From positions 33,940 to 97,939 of the forward strand of contig JAAVCK010000014.1 of assembly GCA_014802325.1 (NCBI GenBank): DNA of 64,000 bases, given 5' to 3'. This document shows positions 28,757-38,178 of the stretch, one piece after another. Source of the DNA: Bacteroides sp. (lineage in GTDB: Bacteria; Bacteroidota; Bacteroidia; Bacteroidales; Muribaculaceae). The position numbers and the translations under genes are program-made. The notes below the pieces were generated by a model. That model was not told the origin of the DNA, searched no databases, and saw nothing but the letters and a program-made list of their open reading frames with translations. Each line of letters starts with the position of its first letter. Position 1 is the stretch's first letter.

Positions 28757-28793
28757 AAAGCCCCGGCATTCGCTTGTGGAATGTCGGGGCTGA
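28757..28793 (-). terminator. Rho-independent terminator of the large FN3 protein gene
   Basis: Minus strand: agccccgacattccacaagcgaatgccggggctttt. Confidence 0.8.
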
Positions 28794-28815
28794 TAAGGTA
28801 TTGTAAACTTTCGGT

Positions 28816-31800
28816 TTACTTCACGAGCACTTTCTTCACGGTGTTGCCGCGGCGCATGATGTAGATGCCGCTCGACGGATTAGCTACTCGCTGACCCTGG
28901 AGGTTGAAGAACTCGGCGTCGATGCTGTCGGCCGTGATAAGCTCAATGCCCGATGCATCGAAGAGCACCTTGACAGCGTCGCTGGGAGCCGAATTGCCGG
29001 TGGCGTACACGGTCACTACCACATATTCGTAGGTCTTGCCGTCTTCAACGTTGAAGTCAACGTATGACAGACCTTCCACGGGCGATTCGGTGATCTTCAC
29101 GCCATCGCGATACACATCGTAGCCCTTGATTTCAAGTGACTGCGCGGGAGCATTGGCCGGGATGAATGTCACGTCGTCGATCAGAAGTATAAACGCGCCT
29201 GTCGAGCATGAGCGGATAGCTACGCGCTTGGCTCCCTCGGGGAGTTCGGCAGAGTAGAGAGTCCACTCATCGGGCACTGTGCCGCCCACTTCTGCTACCT
29301 TCACGAAATCTGAAGTCGAGGTTGATCCGGTAGAATAGTACACCTCGATCTTTTCAGGATATGTACCCGAGAAACTCTTGGCATAGAATGTAACGGTCTG
29401 AGCCGAGCCGTCGAGTTCAGGCGAGATTGCCCAGTCGTTGACGGTAGAGTCATCGTAATTGAACATCGAGAAGAGGAACTTGGTGCCCGAGTGGCCTTCA
29501 AGATCCACTACGGGAGCCTGGCTGTAATCCCATACCCAGAATGAGCCCTTGGTGACACCTACTGTGATATTAGGGATCTCGTAATTTTCTATACCGCCTA
29601 CAAACTGCTGGTCGCCGTCCACAAATATCCAGTCGCCGTAGGTGTCCGAGAAAGCGGTAGCATCCTCGAAGTCCTCGGTCACGGCCTGGCGAGGAGCATT
29701 CGCAAGGTCAGGTTCGCTCCAGGTGAGTTTCACACCGCCGTCGGCTGAAGTGCCAGCCAGATCAGTAGCTGCGGGAAGTGTGGATATTACGGGTGTCACG
29801 GTCACGGTGTCGCTCTCGTTGTTGTCAGCGTATTGGTCGGCTGCATATACCACCTTGGCACTGTAGGTCACGGCCTCGGTAGCGATAGCCGAGAATTCAG
29901 TGTCAAAAGTTACCACTGTCTTGGCGCCTGAAGCGAGTGAGGCCACGGTCTTGGTAGCGCTGAGCTCGCCGTCGGCATACAGTTCTACCGAGAAGTTGGC
30001 GGCTTCTTTCGAGCCATTGTTGACCACGGTCACGTCTACTGCGTAGGCATTACCTGTATTAACCTTGCCGGGAGCGGTGATGCCGTCGACAGCCAGGTCG
30101 TAGTCTACCATCGACACTAACTTCCACCCGTCGAAAAGTACATAAATGTAAGATACAAGTGTGCCGGTGAATGTAGCCTGCACGGTCTTGCCGGCGAAAG
30201 CGCTGAGATCAACGGTCACTTTATTCCACTCCATCTCTGCGCCGGTAGACTGTGCGGTAGCATCGTAGACGTTGGTGGTGACACCGGTGGACATGTCGGT
30301 TATGTCAAGTGATATTTTGTTGAGGTCTTCTTCGCCTACAGGCATGATGTAGAATACCATGGCCGGATTGGCAGTATCCGAAAGATCGATTTTTCCGGTG
30401 AAGAGAGTTGCATAATCTTCGATATACTGACCGGTCATGTAAAGGAACATATTGTCGCCTTCTGCCGAAGTTACGTCGGAGAAGGTGGCGTCAGTGGCTA
30501 ATTTCCACTCACCGCCGCCGGCTTTGCTTGTACCGAGAATGTAGGTGTTGAGGTCGTTTTGGTCGGTCATAGAGAACTTGGTGTACGGAGTACCGACGGC
30601 CGCGAGGTCGCTGATATTACCTTCGCCCTCGTCATTGCCGTTGTAAGCGAACACGAGGAATTGCATGAAGGTCTGCTGTCCGGCCTCAAGTGCCTGATAG
30701 GTGAATGTAGTCTCGGAGATCTTCTCTGACACGGCTTCGCGATATGTACCGTCGAAGCTGTAAACCTGATATTTGATCTGCGATGCGGGTATCTTAAGAC
30801 CGTTGACATCGGTAGTCACTGCATCCCAGCTGATGGTGACCACGCCGGGTTCGCCGAGTTCGGTCACGGTGATGTTCATGGGAGCGGCGGGAATGTCGAT
30901 ACCCACGAATACCGACTGCTCGGCCACTGCGCCTACGCCTTCCGCATTATAGGCAGTCACGCTGTAAAGCACGTTGCCGCCGGCGGTAAGCACGTCGCTG
31001 TAGCTGAGCGATGCGCCGGGTGCGGGAGCGGTCCAGGTATTGATCAGAGCGCCGTCGCGGGTGAGTTCGATCTTTTCGAGCGAGGTGAGGGTATTGCCGT
31101 TGATAGCTTTGTCAGGAGCGGTAAAGGTCACCACTGTGCTCAGACCACCATCGGCGTCGGGAGTTACCTTAAGATCGGTGGCGGCTGCAGGTGCAGCGGT
31201 CGAGCGGGGTGCGGTCACTCCGAAGTTATCTACCGCAAGATAATACTGGTCAGCGTCTGAAATACCGTGGAAACCTATATAGTATTCTCCGTCTTCCTCC
31301 ACCATTATGGTGCTTGACATCTTGTAGGGATCGGTGTATACGCAGGCTATTACGGTAGGTTCAAGTACTACCTCGGTCATTCCGGCTACGGTAGCGCTCT
31401 TGCCTAATTTCACTTCCACACGTTCGATATAGGTGGAGCTGCTGCCGCCGTAGATATCGGCTACCACATCGTAGAGCTTGCCGCCCTGAAGTTTGATGGC
31501 TGGCGAGATCAGCCAGTCGTCGGTGCTGAGCGAGGAATTGTAGGCTACGCGGGCGTGGTCGCCATTGTGTACCCAGGTAGTTTTGTCGCCGTTGGCGTCG
31601 ATTACGGTGTAGCCGTCGATGCCGTCGGAGAAGTCGTCAATAAACGGGGGCACGAAGCCTGTGCCGAGTACTATGCTATTTGATACGCCGGGCTGCGATT
31701 TCATACCTTCGCACTCTGCCACTACCTCGTAGGTGTATTTTACTATGCCGTCGGGTACGGTGAGGGCATCGGTGACGGTGGTGGCGGTGATGCCGGTGGC

Positions 31801-33324
31801 CACTGCCACGCCGTCGGGCTGACGGGTCACGGTGTAAGTCACGCCTTCAGCGTTCATATAGCCGCCGTTGACTGTGCCGGTTACTGCTGTCCAGTTTACG
31901 GTGGCGGTCTGGGCGGCAGCGTCGTAGGTAGCGGTTACCGAGGGAGCGGCGGGGGTGTCGTTGCCTACATATATGTTCTTGATTTTTGTCTTGGGGCCGT
32001 CGCCGGCTGCGTTGCTCACATATACTTCAAATGTGTAGAGTCCGCTTTCGAGTGTCACTTCGGCTGAAGTTTCTGCGCCGAATTCGGTGGTGCCGGTTGC
32101 TACGTTCTCGTTGTTGGCAAGTACGGTATATGTCACTTCGCCCGAGGCGGCTGAGCCGTCATAGAGTGTTGAGGGGGCGGTGAACGATACTGTACCGGTG
32201 AGAGCATTGTCGGTAAACTCTATCTTCACATTTTCTACAGCAGAGGGGGCGTTGGCGGATGCTGAGGGTCGGGGTGATACCACACCGCACACTTCCTCGC
32301 AGTTGGGGAACTGATATACGCGGGTGGCTGCACCTGTGGTGGTGTTCACTTCGCAAAGCCAGCCGGTATCATCGTTAGGTGAAAGGGTCCAGTAGAATTT
32401 GCCGGTAACGGTGTCAAACGTACCGTCGCTGTAGTAATTAGGCAACTGGCCGGTCGAGCCTATAAGGGTAAAGGCTGCTGTGGTTTTATCTACCTGATAG
32501 AGATACGAACCTACCACATTCTCGTTGTTGTCGATGTCGGCAGCTATAGCGTAAAGTTCGCCCGTGGGAGAGCAGGCTATGGTGAACACCATGTAGTAGT
32601 TGTCTGATGTAAGGTTGGCGGGTTTGCCTATCTGGCCTACTTCTTCAAACTGCACTTCTGATTCGTCGAAAGTTATCTTCACAAGTGCATAAGAGCCTTC
32701 CACGGTGGCCAGACCATATACCTCCGACGTGGTCTCGTCGTAAGTCATTGAGTAGGTCTGATAAGTGTACGACTGATTGTATACCTCTTCGCCGGTAGTG
32801 ATATCGTAGCCTATATAATTTATGAAGGTATAGATACCTAAGAAGTCCGTGACTTCGCATGTGTAATAGGTATCGTCGAGAAGCACACCGCCATATTCAC
32901 CGTTTGCACCGGATACTATAAGATCAAATGATTGATTGTCGGCGGTAGGGATTTTGTACAGACCGTAGCCCATGCTCTCGTCGTCTGACCAGATCACACC
33001 GCCGTAAAGATTCACGCGGCTGTCGACCTGCGATGCGTAAGCGGCTGCCTTGTAGGGAGCTTTGACGGGCACGTTGGCATTTTTGCGGGCCTGTTTGAAT
33101 ACATTTTGCGCTGATGCCTTTTTGACTTTAGGCATAAGGGCTTTGCCGTTTTTCGGCGCTTTTTCGGCCGATTTCGGCTGGATTTTAGCGTCGCTCACTG
33201 TGAGCTGACGGCTCTCCGCTACCGGTGCTTTCAGCTTGCGGGGCGCGGTAGGTGCGGCTACCGTGCTGAGCGCTGTGGCTGCGGCTAACAGAAATGAAAA
33301 AATCCGTGTAAGACTTTTTTTCAT
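28816..33324 (-). CDS. Large secreted multi-domain protein (fibronectin type III / jellyroll-like) with T9SS sorting domain
   Basis: 1502 aa; paralog of 1422-5921; C-term 'AEFFNLQGQRVANPSSGIYIMRRGNTVKKVLVK'. Confidence 0.85.
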   Translation of the reverse strand: MKKSLTRIFSFLLAAATALSTVAAPTAPRKLKAPVAESRQLTVSDAKIQPKSAEKAPKNGKALMPKVKKASAQNVFKQARKNANVPVKAPYKAAAYASQVDSRVNLYGGVIWSDDESMGYGLYKIPTADNQSFDLIVSGANGEYGGVLLDDTYYTCEVTDFLGIYTFINYIGYDITTGEEVYNQSYTYQTYSMTYDETTSEVYGLATVEGSYALVKITFDESEVQFEEVGQIGKPANLTSDNYYMVFTIACSPTGELYAIAADIDNNENVVGSYLYQVDKTTAAFTLIGSTGQLPNYYSDGTFDTVTGKFYWTLSPNDDTGWLCEVNTTTGAATRVYQFPNCEEVCGVVSPRPSASANAPSAVENVKIEFTDNALTGTVSFTAPSTLYDGSAASGEVTYTVLANNENVATGTTEFGAETSAEVTLESGLYTFEVYVSNAAGDGPKTKIKNIYVGNDTPAAPSVTATYDAAAQTATVNWTAVTGTVNGGYMNAEGVTYTVTRQPDGVAVATGITATTVTDALTVPDGIVKYTYEVVAECEGMKSQPGVSNSIVLGTGFVPPFIDDFSDGIDGYTVIDANGDKTTWVHNGDHARVAYNSSLSTDDWLISPAIKLQGGKLYDVVADIYGGSSSTYIERVEVKLGKSATVAGMTEVVLEPTVIACVYTDPYKMSSTIMVEEDGEYYIGFHGISDADQYYLAVDNFGVTAPRSTAAPAAATDLKVTPDADGGLSTVVTFTAPDKAINGNTLTSLEKIELTRDGALINTWTAPAPGASLSYSDVLTAGGNVLYSVTAYNAEGVGAVAEQSVFVGIDIPAAPMNITVTELGEPGVVTISWDAVTTDVNGLKIPASQIKYQVYSFDGTYREAVSEKISETTFTYQALEAGQQTFMQFLVFAYNGNDEGEGNISDLAAVGTPYTKFSMTDQNDLNTYILGTSKAGGGEWKLATDATFSDVTSAEGDNMFLYMTGQYIEDYATLFTGKIDLSDTANPAMVFYIMPVGEEDLNKISLDITDMSTGVTTNVYDATAQSTGAEMEWNKVTVDLSAFAGKTVQATFTGTLVSYIYVLFDGWKLVSMVDYDLAVDGITAPGKVNTGNAYAVDVTVVNNGSKEAANFSVELYADGELSATKTVASLASGAKTVVTFDTEFSAIATEAVTYSAKVVYAADQYADNNESDTVTVTPVISTLPAATDLAGTSADGGVKLTWSEPDLANAPRQAVTEDFEDATAFSDTYGDWIFVDGDQQFVGGIENYEIPNITVGVTKGSFWVWDYSQAPVVDLEGHSGTKFLFSMFNYDDSTVNDWAISPELDGSAQTVTFYAKSFSGTYPEKIEVYYSTGSTSTSDFVKVAEVGGTVPDEWTLYSAELPEGAKRVAIRSCSTGAFILLIDDVTFIPANAPAQSLEIKGYDVYRDGVKITESPVEGLSYVDFNVEDGKTYEYVVVTVYATGNSAPSDAVKVLFDASGIELITADSIDAEFFNLQGQRVANPSSGIYIMRRGNTVKKVLVK

Positions 33325-33486
33325 AGCGATAATGATGGTTTCTGTTTTAGTTGGGTCAGGCGATGGCCGAAACCTTTTACCGTCGGCTGACCGTGGATTA
33401 AGATTCTTATTGTACCGTATTGAGTGGTCTATTTAATAAGTATGGACGCGTCCGGCCGGGGGCGCGTCCATACCGGAGTAGGGTTG

Positions 33487-36330
33487 TCAGATCTTTACTT
33501 TCACCGCTCCGCCCGGGGTGGCTATGATGTATATGCCCGGGGCGGGGAGAGCTGTGCTGAGTGCGCCGCAGCCCGAAGCCACGGTGCGTCCGCTGATGTC
33601 GATTACGGTGATCACGCCGTCGGCAGTGACGGTGAGCTCGCTTCCGTTGAGTGTATAGGTCAGCGCGGCAGCGGTAGCCTCGGCTATGCCCGACTGTCCA
33701 AGATCACGGGCGGTGGTCACCTGGATAAGCTCGGAGTGGCGCGAAGTGCGTGTGCCGTCGGTAGCGGCCACCTTGTAGAAGTATTCGCTCTCGGGGTTGA
33801 GGCCTGTCACGGCGTATGAGTCGGTGTAGCCGGTGGCTATGGCGTTGTAGGCCGGAAGCACCACATCGTCGTAGGTCGAGCCGTGCATCACTGTCACATC
33901 GTCGATAGCAAGCGAGCCTTTGTTGCCGGCGCGCACATATTCTATCGTCACGCCGCGTGAATTGGAGGGGAAGTCGGTGATTTCGGTCACCACACCGCCC
34001 TTATCGGTCACCACGGGCACCTCTGCTACCACCGGACGGGATGTACCTGCCACGGCTGACACGCGTATTATGTCGCCCTCGGTGGTGCCGTTGCCACGAT
34101 GCCAGAAGCGGATGCCGCGGACACCGTCGGCAAATGTGGCCGAGAAGTTGTCGCCTTCGGTCAGACGGAGCGAGGGTATAGCCTCGCCTGAATATGATGC
34201 GTTGGCGTAGGTGGATGTCGTAGTCGATGAGAATCCGGTGGGGAGAGTGTCGGCGCCGTCGGTGAAGTCTGCGGAGGCCTCAAGCGGTGCGCCATACTGA
34301 CGCTCATACACTGTCAGGCGATAGTCGGTAGCGCCTTCGAGGTGATTCCATGTGGCGGTGAAGCCGTTGTGGGTCACGTCGATGGCTTCGAGTGCTTCCA
34401 CTTGCAGACGGTTGATACCTGCCTGGCCTGTATACACTGATATGGCATCGGATTCGGGAGTGAGTTCGAGTCCGTAAGAGCCGATCACGGTGTAGTAGTA
34501 TTCGGTCTCGGCTTCGAGTCCGGTGACCTCGGCGCGGTCAGCAGCTCCTACGTTGAGCTTTTTGTAACCGTCGGCATATGAGCGTGCTCCCTTGTCGTCG
34601 AGCGTGAACACGCTGAGCAGATATACCGGAGCATCGGTAGCGGTCCATGTGGCTGTGAAAGATTCGTCGGTCACATCTTCAGGCTCTCCTGCCACGATGG
34701 CGGCATAGGGCTCGTGGCCTCCCTTGACCTTGAAGGTGATGATGCCGTCGGCGCTTTCGGCTATCTCGGTCAGAGGTACGTCGATAGCTGTGCCGCCCCA
34801 CATCTTCATGGCCGGCGAGGTCGATGAGGTAAACGAGGTCACACCCTTCGTGCCGGGGAATGTGTCGCCGCTGCGCGATGCATCGCTCTGGGTGTTGTCG
34901 GCTTCCACGATGTCGACATACTGGTGATAGGTGGTGTTGTTGACCGAGTTGTCGTTCCACTTTTCATCGTTGTAGTCCACATGCCATATGAGCATACCGT
35001 GGCCCGGGATATATGTGTCCCAACTCGTCTGCTGGCGGTTTTCAAGCAGGAAAAATTCGTTGGCCTTGGTGGTCTTGATTATTGCGGTGACGTTCTCTAA
35101 CACCGGGGGCAGTGTGGCGTTCATGGCCCGGTCGAGCACCACGGGAGCATTCCATCCCAGAGCGTAGCGCTCAAAAGCGCCGTAGAGCGGGGGAGTCATA
35201 CCGTCGTTGTTGTAGGGACCGTAGTCGAGCGCGCTCCATGCGCCGGGGGTGAAGGCCTCCGAGTAGGAGGTGGCGTAGAGGTCAGGCAGACCCATCACGT
35301 GGCTGAACTCGTGGATAAACGTACCCACGCCGTCGGGACGCGACTGCTCCCACTCGTTGGTGCAGCCGTAGCGGTCCAGACGCACACCGTCGAAGTAGTA
35401 GGGCGTGCTGGTGGCCGATGAGATCTCCCATGAGTGCGGCCATACGGTGTCTTCGCTGCCGTAAGATGCCTCGCCCTGACCGGCGTAAAACACGAACACG
35501 TTGTCGATCAGTCCGTCGTTGTTACGGTCATACTGCGAGAAGTCTACCGTGGCGTCGAGCTGCTGGCAAGCCTCTATCACCATCTCCTCGGGATGCTGGT
35601 CGTTGCCCCACCAGTCGTTGCTGCCGTAGTAGCTCATATTGTTTTTCAGCGTCACGGGGCCGACTACGTCAAACTCCGGACGAAACAGATTGTCCGAACA
35701 CAGCTCGAAGTATTCCTTGGCACATCCGGTGCCGCCGTAGTCGGCAAAGCCGGTCTCGTTGAGCATGCGCGAGAAGTAGTCGTGAGGATCGCTGAGATTG
35801 AATTTCTTGTCTTTATACTCCACGAGTATCACCAGCGCTTTCTGGTCGCCCTTCGAGGGGAACGAAGTGCCGGGGAAAAGACCCGGGCCCAGAGGATAGC
35901 CCTCGTCACTGGTGGCCTTGGCGCGGGGTGCGCGGGATGCTCCCGAGAGTGAACGCTGCTGCAGACGGGGCGACAGCGAGCGGCGCGCGTCGAGCGAACG
36001 GCCTACACGGCTCATGTCAACGCTCTGAAGATACTGCGAGGCCGATACAGGGCGATGAGACTTGTCAGTAGCCTTGATGTCGCTCGCCACCATGGCGCCC
36101 GACTCGTTTACATTGCCGTAATACAGCATTCCGTCGCGCTCCACGAGCAGATAGCCGTCTTCCGACAGCAGATAGTGGAAATACTCATCGCCCATCAGGC
36201 GCACTTTCACAGTGCTACCGTCGGCCATCACACGCTCCGTCACACCCGGGCGGGCGGGAACGGCATGGATGCCGGGGGCGTTAAATAATACTGCCGATGC
36301 TACGGCAGTTGCAAGAATTAATTTTTTCAT
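33487..36330 (-). CDS. M6 family metalloprotease with FN3-like domains and sorting-type C-terminus
   Basis: Zinc-binding 'TFIHEFSHVMGLPDLY'; signal peptide; 'ISGRTVASGCGALSTALPAPGIYIIATPGGAVKVKI'. Confidence 0.92.
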   Translation of the reverse strand: MKKLILATAVASAVLFNAPGIHAVPARPGVTERVMADGSTVKVRLMGDEYFHYLLSEDGYLLVERDGMLYYGNVNESGAMVASDIKATDKSHRPVSASQYLQSVDMSRVGRSLDARRSLSPRLQQRSLSGASRAPRAKATSDEGYPLGPGLFPGTSFPSKGDQKALVILVEYKDKKFNLSDPHDYFSRMLNETGFADYGGTGCAKEYFELCSDNLFRPEFDVVGPVTLKNNMSYYGSNDWWGNDQHPEEMVIEACQQLDATVDFSQYDRNNDGLIDNVFVFYAGQGEASYGSEDTVWPHSWEISSATSTPYYFDGVRLDRYGCTNEWEQSRPDGVGTFIHEFSHVMGLPDLYATSYSEAFTPGAWSALDYGPYNNDGMTPPLYGAFERYALGWNAPVVLDRAMNATLPPVLENVTAIIKTTKANEFFLLENRQQTSWDTYIPGHGMLIWHVDYNDEKWNDNSVNNTTYHQYVDIVEADNTQSDASRSGDTFPGTKGVTSFTSSTSPAMKMWGGTAIDVPLTEIAESADGIITFKVKGGHEPYAAIVAGEPEDVTDESFTATWTATDAPVYLLSVFTLDDKGARSYADGYKKLNVGAADRAEVTGLEAETEYYYTVIGSYGLELTPESDAISVYTGQAGINRLQVEALEAIDVTHNGFTATWNHLEGATDYRLTVYERQYGAPLEASADFTDGADTLPTGFSSTTTSTYANASYSGEAIPSLRLTEGDNFSATFADGVRGIRFWHRGNGTTEGDIIRVSAVAGTSRPVVAEVPVVTDKGGVVTEITDFPSNSRGVTIEYVRAGNKGSLAIDDVTVMHGSTYDDVVLPAYNAIATGYTDSYAVTGLNPESEYFYKVAATDGTRTSRHSELIQVTTARDLGQSGIAEATAAALTYTLNGSELTVTADGVITVIDISGRTVASGCGALSTALPAPGIYIIATPGGAVKVKI

Positions 36331-36590
36331 TTTGTTTCTTAAAAGGAACCTTTATCTGTAGAAATGTTTTGGCTTATTCGTCGATATGCAGCCGTAAGTT
36401 GATTTTGCTACATATCAAGACTGCAAAAGTATTACATTTTCGTCGTGAATCCAAATAATGTGATATAAAAAATTCACGTAAATACATTAAAATTAATAAA
36501 TTCGCCGTCTTTCGTGTGAAACATACAGCGCCGGCCGCATAATTTATGCAGTCGACGCCGTAAGATATTCGCCGGTATCCTTCCGGAGCG

Positions 36591-37244
36591 TTACTCCTTC
36601 ACACCGTAGGCCAGATCGCCCGCGTCACCCAGGCCCGGCACTATGTAGGAGTGCTCGTTGAGGTCATCGTCTATGCAGCCCACCCACACCGTGGTCTTGT
36701 CGTCGGGGAAAGTAGACTTGATATAGTCGATGGCCTTGCGCGAGGCTATCACCGAAGCCACATGTATGTGAGCCGGCTCGCCCTTGGTGAGCAGAGCCTT
36801 GTAGCTCAGCTCCATCGAGCCGCCCGTGGCCAGCATCGGGTCGGCCAGCACTATGGTCTTGCCGTCGATACGCGGCGAGGCGATATACTCTATGAAAATG
36901 TCGAAATTCTCCTTCTCGCGATACTTGCGGTAGGCCGACACAAACGCATTCTGCGCATGGTCGAAATAGTCCAGAAATCCCTTGTGAAACGGTATGCCGG
37001 CGCGGAATATCGTGGCAAGCACCAGCTTCTCGTCAAGTATGTGGCACTTGGCCGTAGCCAGAGGTGTAGGGATGTCGACGGCCTTGTAGCGGAGAGTCTT
37101 TGACAACTCATAGGCCATTATTTCGCCGATACGTTCGAGATTACGGCGGAATCGAAGCATGTCTTTCTGCACCGTCACGTCGCGCAGTTCGGCCATATAC
37201 TGGCTCACGAGCGACGGCGTCTCATCGAAATTTATTATCTTCAT
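36591..37244 (-). CDS. upp: Uracil phosphoribosyltransferase
   Basis: 'IVLADPMLATGGSMELSYKALL', 'VWVGCIDDDLNEHSYIVPGLGDAGDLAYG'. Confidence 0.93.
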   Translation of the reverse strand: MKIINFDETPSLVSQYMAELRDVTVQKDMLRFRRNLERIGEIMAYELSKTLRYKAVDIPTPLATAKCHILDEKLVLATIFRAGIPFHKGFLDYFDHAQNAFVSAYRKYREKENFDIFIEYIASPRIDGKTIVLADPMLATGGSMELSYKALLTKGEPAHIHVASVIASRKAIDYIKSTFPDDKTTVWVGCIDDDLNEHSYIVPGLGDAGDLAYGVKE

Positions 37245-37392
37245 ATCATTCTATATAGTGGTTAATAATCTTGTGCTGCTATAGTTCACCCGCTCCGCGC
37301 CTTGCTGACGCGCTCACCTCCCGGGACCTCGGCTGGTGCACGACTGCGGCCTCGGCCGGTGCGCGACCGGGGTGCTTATGATCGGAGTATTC

Positions 37393-38042
37393 GCCGCGGA
37401 GCGGCAGACATTTGGTTAACCCCGGGTGCTTGCCACCCGGGGTAACGATACCCCCCGCGAACACAACCGCGGAGCGGTTGAACAATGTATCAGTTCCAGT
37501 CATCTTCATACCAAGTCAATCCGTTGATTCTCGCTATACGTTGCATCTCTTCTATCAGATCAGTGGCCGTATGATGTTCCTCCTGATTTATGATATAGTT
37601 TCTGCATGCATCGAGTGCTTCACACCCGACAGAGACAGCATAATATCCCGCGCCCCAATTAGAAAACAGCGGAAACTGAGGATTGTTTTTTAGCCAGTGG
37701 CTACTCCACTGCTTGATTTCTTTTACCAGAGCGGCCACGGCCACCGTAGGATGTACGTCGACAAGTATATGTATATGGTCGGCCATGCCGTTGATACGAT
37801 GTACCTTACACCCCTTCTCTTTCATGATACCATGAATGTAGGCGTAGAGATCCCTCTTATATTCGGGCGTGATGGACGGTATTCGCCGTTTTGTGCCGAA
37901 TACGATGTGGTGGAGTGATCTGGTTTTGCTCATGGATTTGGTGCTGATGTTGTTCAACCGCTCCGCGGTTGTGGTGTTGGGTCTTGATTGTACCCCGGGT
38001 GTCAAGCACCCGGGGTTAACGTTGTGACAGGCGCTCCGCGCC
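37393..38042. mobile_element. RAYT-centred composite element: A-B-C hairpins, tnpA, C'-B'-A' hairpins
   Basis: A 37393-37405, B 37418-37443, C 37464-37480, tnpA 37490-37933, C' 37955-37971, B' 37992-38017, A' 38030-38042. Confidence 0.8.
37490..37933 (-). CDS. tnpA: IS200-type Y1 transposase / REP-associated tyrosine transposase (RAYT)
   Basis: 'HIHILVDVHPTVAVAALVKEIKQWSSHWLKNN' HUH motif and 'WGAGYYAVSVG...NYIINQEEHH'; start taken at MSKTRSLHHIVFGTKRR (37933). Confidence 0.88.
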   Translation of the reverse strand: MSKTRSLHHIVFGTKRRIPSITPEYKRDLYAYIHGIMKEKGCKVHRINGMADHIHILVDVHPTVAVAALVKEIKQWSSHWLKNNPQFPLFSNWGAGYYAVSVGCEALDACRNYIINQEEHHTATDLIEEMQRIARINGLTWYEDDWN

Positions 38043-38178
38043 TTGCTGACGCGCTCACCGATGGTGTGCCCCGACGGGGAATCACGTTGTGACAGGCACT
38101 CACCGGTGGTGTGCCCCGACGGGGAATCACGTTGTGACAGGCGCTCACCGATGGTGGTGTGCCCGACGGGTAATCACT
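38021..38178. repeat. Tandem repeat of ~45 bp units next to the RAYT element
   Basis: gttgtgacaggc(g/a)ctcaccg(a/g)tggtgtgccccgacggggaatcac repeated three times (starts 38021, 38086, 38131). Confidence 0.85.
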
